Below are positions 61,207 to 64,000 of a stretch of DNA of 64,000 bases, in pieces. Position 1 is the first letter of the stretch, and each line of letters opens with the position of its first letter. A program made the translations under genes and the position numbers. Source of the stretch: Streptomyces sp. NBRC 110028 (GTDB lineage Bacteria > Actinomycetota > Actinomycetes > Streptomycetales > Streptomycetaceae); assembly GCF_001417735.1 (NCBI RefSeq), contig NZ_BBUZ01000022.1, positions 248,001-312,000 on the forward strand, written 5' to 3'. The notes under the pieces are model-generated. The model was not told where the DNA came from. It saw nothing but the letters and a program-made list of their open reading frames with translations, and made no database searches.

Positions 61207-62928
61207 GTGACCGCCGCACGCACCACAGACCAGTTGACGAAGACGCACCGCCCCACCCTCGACCAGGCCCTGGAGGCGATCCGTACCCGCGCCTATTGGT
61301 CCCCGCACCCCGAGCATCCGAAGGCGTACGGCGGGGAGGGCCAGGGCGGGCGCCCGAGCCTGAGCGTCCCCGAGGGCCAGGCCGCCTTCGAGGCGCTGCG
61401 CGGCACGCGCCTGGAGCTGGACCAGCCGGGCACCGACGGCTGGACGGGCTCCGAGGTCTCGCCGTACGGGGCCGAGATGGGCATGCAGTATCCGCATCCG
61501 GACCTGGATGTGCTGCTGCCCGCCATGCGGGCGGGGATGCCCGCCTGGCGGGACGCCGGGCCCGAGGCGCGGGCCATGGTCTGCCTGGAGATCCTGGCCC
61601 GGATCAGCGCCCGCTCGCATGAGTTCGCGCAGGCGGTCATGCACACCAGCGGACAGGCGTACATGATGGCGTTCCAGGCGGGCGGCCCGCACGCCCAGGA
61701 CCGCGGTCTGGAAGCCGTGGCGTACGCGTTCGCGGAGCAGACGCGCACGCCGAGCGCCGCCGACTGGTCCAAGCCGCAGGGCAAGCGCGATCCGCTGGAG
61801 CTGCGCAAGACCTTCACCGCGGTGCCGCGCGGCATCGCGCTGCTGATCGGCTGCAGCACCTTCCCCACGTGGAACGGGTACCCCGGCCTGTTCGCCTCGC
61901 TGGCCACCGGCAATCCGGTGCTGGTCAAGCCGCATCCGCAGGCGGTCCTGCCGCTCGCGCTCACGGTGCGGGTGGCGCGCGAGGTGCTGCGGGAGGCGGG
62001 CTTCGACCCCAATCTGGTGGCGCTGGCGGCCGAGCGGCCGGGCGAGGGCATCGCCAAGGTCCTCGCCGTGCGCCCCGAGATCCGCGTCATCGACTACACG
62101 GGCTCGACCGCCTTCGGCGACTGGCTGGAGACCCATGCCCGGCAGGCCCAGGTCTTCACGGAGAAGGCCGGGGTCAACACGGTCGTCATCCACTCCACCG
62201 GCGACTACAAGGGCATGCTGGCCAATCTGGCGTTCTCCCTCTCCCTCTACAGCGGCCAGATGTGCACCACCCCGCAGAATCTGCTGATCCCCCGCGAGGG
62301 CATCACCACCGACGCTGGCCCCAAGTCGTACGACGAGGTGGTGGCCGATCTGGCGGCGGCGGTCGACGGGCTGCTGGGCGACGACGCCCGGGCGAGCGCG
62401 CTGCTCGGCGCGATCGTGGGCCCGCGGGTGCGGGAGCGGCTGGAGGCCGCGCCCGGGCTCGGCGGGGTCGCGCTCGCCTCCCGCGCGGTGACCCACCCCG
62501 ACTTCCCCGACGCCACGGTGCGTACGCCGCTGATGGTGAAGGCGGACGGGGCGCGCAAGTTCTGGGAGGGGGCGGACGCGGACGCGCCCTATCTCTCCGA
62601 ATGCTTCGGCCCGGTGTCCTTCGCCGTCGCGGTCGACTCGGCGGCGGACGCGGTCGCCCTGCTGCGCCGCACCACCCGGGACAAGGGCGCGATGACGGTC
62701 GGCGCGTACACGACGTCGCCCGAGGTGGAGCGGCTGATCGAGGAGGCGTGTCTGGAGGAGTGCGCCCAGCTGTCGCTGAACCTGACCGGCGGGGTGTATG
62801 TGAACCAGACCGCGGCCTTCTCGGACTTCCACGGCACGGGCGGCAACCCGTCGGCCAACGCCGCGCTGTGCGACGCGGCGTTCGTGGCGAGCCGCTTCCG
62901 CATGGTGGAGGTGCGGCGCCCGGCGTAG
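61207..62928 (+). CDS. paaN: Phenylacetic acid degradation protein PaaN (aldehyde dehydrogenase family)
   Basis: 573 residues from a GTG with GAGGAG upstream. An aldehyde-dehydrogenase-fold protein of the actinobacterial PaaN type: GCSTFPTWNGYPGLFASLATGNPVLVKPHP (NAD pocket), IDYTGSTAFGDWLE, and active-site LYSGQMCTTPQN with Cys353. It lacks the C-terminal enoyl hydratase domain of the E. coli PaaZ. It oxidises the semialdehyde formed after ring opening of oxepin-CoA. Without the paaA-E genes here, it may act on distant-operon products. Confidence 0.88.
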   Translation: MTAARTTDQLTKTHRPTLDQALEAIRTRAYWSPHPEHPKAYGGEGQGGRPSLSVPEGQAAFEALRGTRLELDQPGTDGWTGSEVSPYGAEMGMQYPHPDLDVLLPAMRAGMPAWRDAGPEARAMVCLEILARISARSHEFAQAVMHTSGQAYMMAFQAGGPHAQDRGLEAVAYAFAEQTRTPSAADWSKPQGKRDPLELRKTFTAVPRGIALLIGCSTFPTWNGYPGLFASLATGNPVLVKPHPQAVLPLALTVRVAREVLREAGFDPNLVALAAERPGEGIAKVLAVRPEIRVIDYTGSTAFGDWLETHARQAQVFTEKAGVNTVVIHSTGDYKGMLANLAFSLSLYSGQMCTTPQNLLIPREGITTDAGPKSYDEVVADLAAAVDGLLGDDARASALLGAIVGPRVRERLEAAPGLGGVALASRAVTHPDFPDATVRTPLMVKADGARKFWEGADADAPYLSECFGPVSFAVAVDSAADAVALLRRTTRDKGAMTVGAYTTSPEVERLIEEACLEECAQLSLNLTGGVYVNQTAAFSDFHGTGGNPSANAALCDAAFVASRFRMVEVRRPA

Positions 62929-62953
62929 GGGGTGTCTTCCGGATGACACCCCC
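62928..62953. terminator. Short hairpin between convergent genes
   Basis: GGGGGTGTC/GACACCCCC arms with an 8-nt loop, touching both stop codons. The left arm (TAGGGGGTGTCTT) matches the 54768 and 15366 repeats. Confidence 0.75.
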
Positions 62954-63726
62954 TAATCCGCGTCCCGCGGGAGCGCGGCGGATCCTCCCCAGTGAAACAG
63001 GGCCATGGCCACGCTGGTGGCCAGGTTGTAGCTGGACACCTGCGGCCGCATGGGGAGGGCCACCAGCCGGGTGGCCCGCTCGCGCAGTTCCGGCGACAGC
63101 CCGTGCCGCTCGGAGCCGAACGCCAGCAGCGCGTCGTCGGGGACGGCCAGGGACCGGATGTCCTCCCCCTCCGCGTCCAGGGCGTACAGCGGCCCCGGCG
63201 GCAGGGCGTCGTCCGGCAGCCGTTCGACAGCGGTGGCGAAGTGGAGGCCCGCACCCGAACGCACGGCGTTCGGGTGCCAGGGGTCGAGGTCCCCGGTGGT
63301 GACCACCCCCGTGGCCCCGAACCCGGCGGCGAGCCGGACCACGGCGCCGACGTTCCCGAGGTTGCGCGGATTGTCCAGGACGACGACCGGTGCGGGCCTC
63401 GGCAGCCGCGCCAGGGCGTCCAGATTCCCCTGCCGCCCGCGTCTGACCGCCAGCGCGGCGACGCGGGTGGGGTGCACCCGGGGGACGAGACCGCGCAGGG
63501 TCCGGTCCGGCACCTCCACCAGGAGATCCGTGATCACCCCGGTGAGATCACCGGCCAGCTCCGCCGCCAGCTCCATCGCGGCGGCCTTGTCGCTGGTGAC
63601 CGCGACCCGCACCTCGGCACCGAAGCGCAGCGCATGCTTCAGCGCATGGAAGCCGTCGAGCAGGACGGTCTCGGCAGCCGTCTCGCGCCACTGCCGCACG
63701 GCCTGCGTGGCCTGGTCCTCAGTCAT
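62953..63726 (-). CDS. SpoU/TrmH-type RNA 2'-O-methyltransferase
   Basis: 257 residues. N-terminal substrate-binding region (about 1-95) and a C-terminal SPOUT knot: motif 1 NPRNLGNVGAVVRLAA, motif 2 FGSERHGLS, motif 3 PMRPQVSSYNLATSVAMAL. It methylates ribose in tRNA or rRNA with SAM; the target cannot be told. The start overlaps the stop of the Old Yellow Enzyme gene by 4 bp. It could be TrmH, TsnR-like or an rRNA enzyme. Confidence 0.88.
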   Translation of the reverse strand: MTEDQATQAVRQWRETAAETVLLDGFHALKHALRFGAEVRVAVTSDKAAAMELAAELAGDLTGVITDLLVEVPDRTLRGLVPRVHPTRVAALAVRRGRQGNLDALARLPRPAPVVVLDNPRNLGNVGAVVRLAAGFGATGVVTTGDLDPWHPNAVRSGAGLHFATAVERLPDDALPPGPLYALDAEGEDIRSLAVPDDALLAFGSERHGLSPELRERATRLVALPMRPQVSSYNLATSVAMALFHWGGSAALPRDAD

Positions 63727-64000
63727 CCCCTCAGCGTACGGGGGCCAGGGCCGTGACCAGGCCCTTCACCGACGGCCCCGGCTCCGGCCCCGGTCCGCCG
63801 CCCCGGCCCGTCCCGCCAATCGCTGACGGGATAGTCGACATAGCCGTCGGCCCCGCCGGTGTAGTACGTGGCGCGGTCGCCGGCCGCCAGTTCGCGGTCC
63901 AGGGCGAACCGGGTGACCAGATCCGGATTGGCGATGAAGTGCGTGGCGAAGGACACGGCGTCGGCGTGCCCCGAGGCGATGAGGGCGTTCGCCGAGGCAC
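63723..64000 (-). CDS. Old Yellow Enzyme-type alkene reductase (3' part)
   Basis: The frame is open to the window end; about 92 C-terminal residues are present. ALIASGHADAVSFATHFIANPDLVTRF is the late flavin-binding segment of the NADH:flavin oxidoreductase family, followed by YYTGGADGYVDYPVSDW, where homologues usually stop. About 30 extra residues rich in Gly and Pro follow (GRRTGAGAGAVGEGPGHG). The extension could be real or the result of a lost upstream stop. The N-terminal barrel and catalytic residues are outside the window. Confidence 0.82.
   Translation of the reverse strand, partial: ASANALIASGHADAVSFATHFIANPDLVTRFALDRELAAGDRATYYTGGADGYVDYPVSDWRDGPGRRTGAGAGAVGEGPGHGPGPRTLRG

Overview
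The window is high-GC actinobacterial chromosome, almost certainly Streptomyces. Evidence: extreme G/C at third codon positions, frequent GTG starts, 4-bp start/stop overlaps, twin-arginine and lipobox exports, Bpa, SARP and PASTA-kinase families, and only two TTA codons seen in the whole window. Gene content and order (metG, aspS, a SpoIIE/PP2C phosphatase, two branched-chain keto-acid dehydrogenase operons, a DevR-type regulator, paired Ser/Thr kinases, paaN) resemble what I recall of the conserved core near the origin in S. coelicolor (around SCO3790-SCO3836). That placement is from memory, not from a search.

Layout. 0-15.4 kb: partial endonuclease-family gene, LysR regulator, LigD-type polymerase, PhoX-type Tat phosphatase, repeat-rich VWA protein, metG, degenerate receiver protein, secreted intradiol dioxygenase, L,D-transpeptidase lipoprotein, aspS, PP2C phosphatase. 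15.4-21.7 kb: a surface-protein block that looks accessory, with a Dyp-type peroxidase, a parallel beta-helix lipoprotein, a membrane-anchored protein and a large LANTG-anchored SdrD_B protein. The last two are divergent and each has a TTA codon within its first ten codons, so both are predicted to need the bldA tRNA. 21.8-25.5 kb: pirin, a 166-bp MITE-like palindrome, SseB-like protein, FadE-type acyl-CoA dehydrogenase. 25.6-26.8 kb: an exported TNT-domain (NAD glycohydrolase-type) protein followed 17 bp downstream by a small cytoplasmic protein, a candidate toxin-immunity pair.

26.9-38.2 kb: M18 aminopeptidase coupled to a SARP regulator, two lipoproteins, a membrane-bound XRE protein, thioredoxin-NHL protein, mycothiol-dependent isomerase-like protein, GntR-MFS pair. 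38.3-41.9 kb: bkd operon 1 (E1alpha, E1beta, E2). 42.2-49.9 kb: DevR-type regulator, phosphotransferase, two divergent Ser/Thr kinases, epimerase, proteasome activator Bpa, small membrane protein. 50.1-54.8 kb: quinone oxidoreductase and a tightly coupled mobA-like/moeA/K+ channel operon. 54.8-62.9 kb: bkd operon 2 with divergent Lrp regulator, TetR regulator, PaaH-type dehydrogenase and PaaN. The same ACCGA-N4-TCGGT palindrome lies before bkd operon 2 and between paaH and paaN, suggesting one TetR regulon. The window ends with a TrmH/SpoU methyltransferase and the 3' end of an Old Yellow Enzyme gene. No tRNA, rRNA, CRISPR array, transposase gene or biosynthetic gene cluster was seen.
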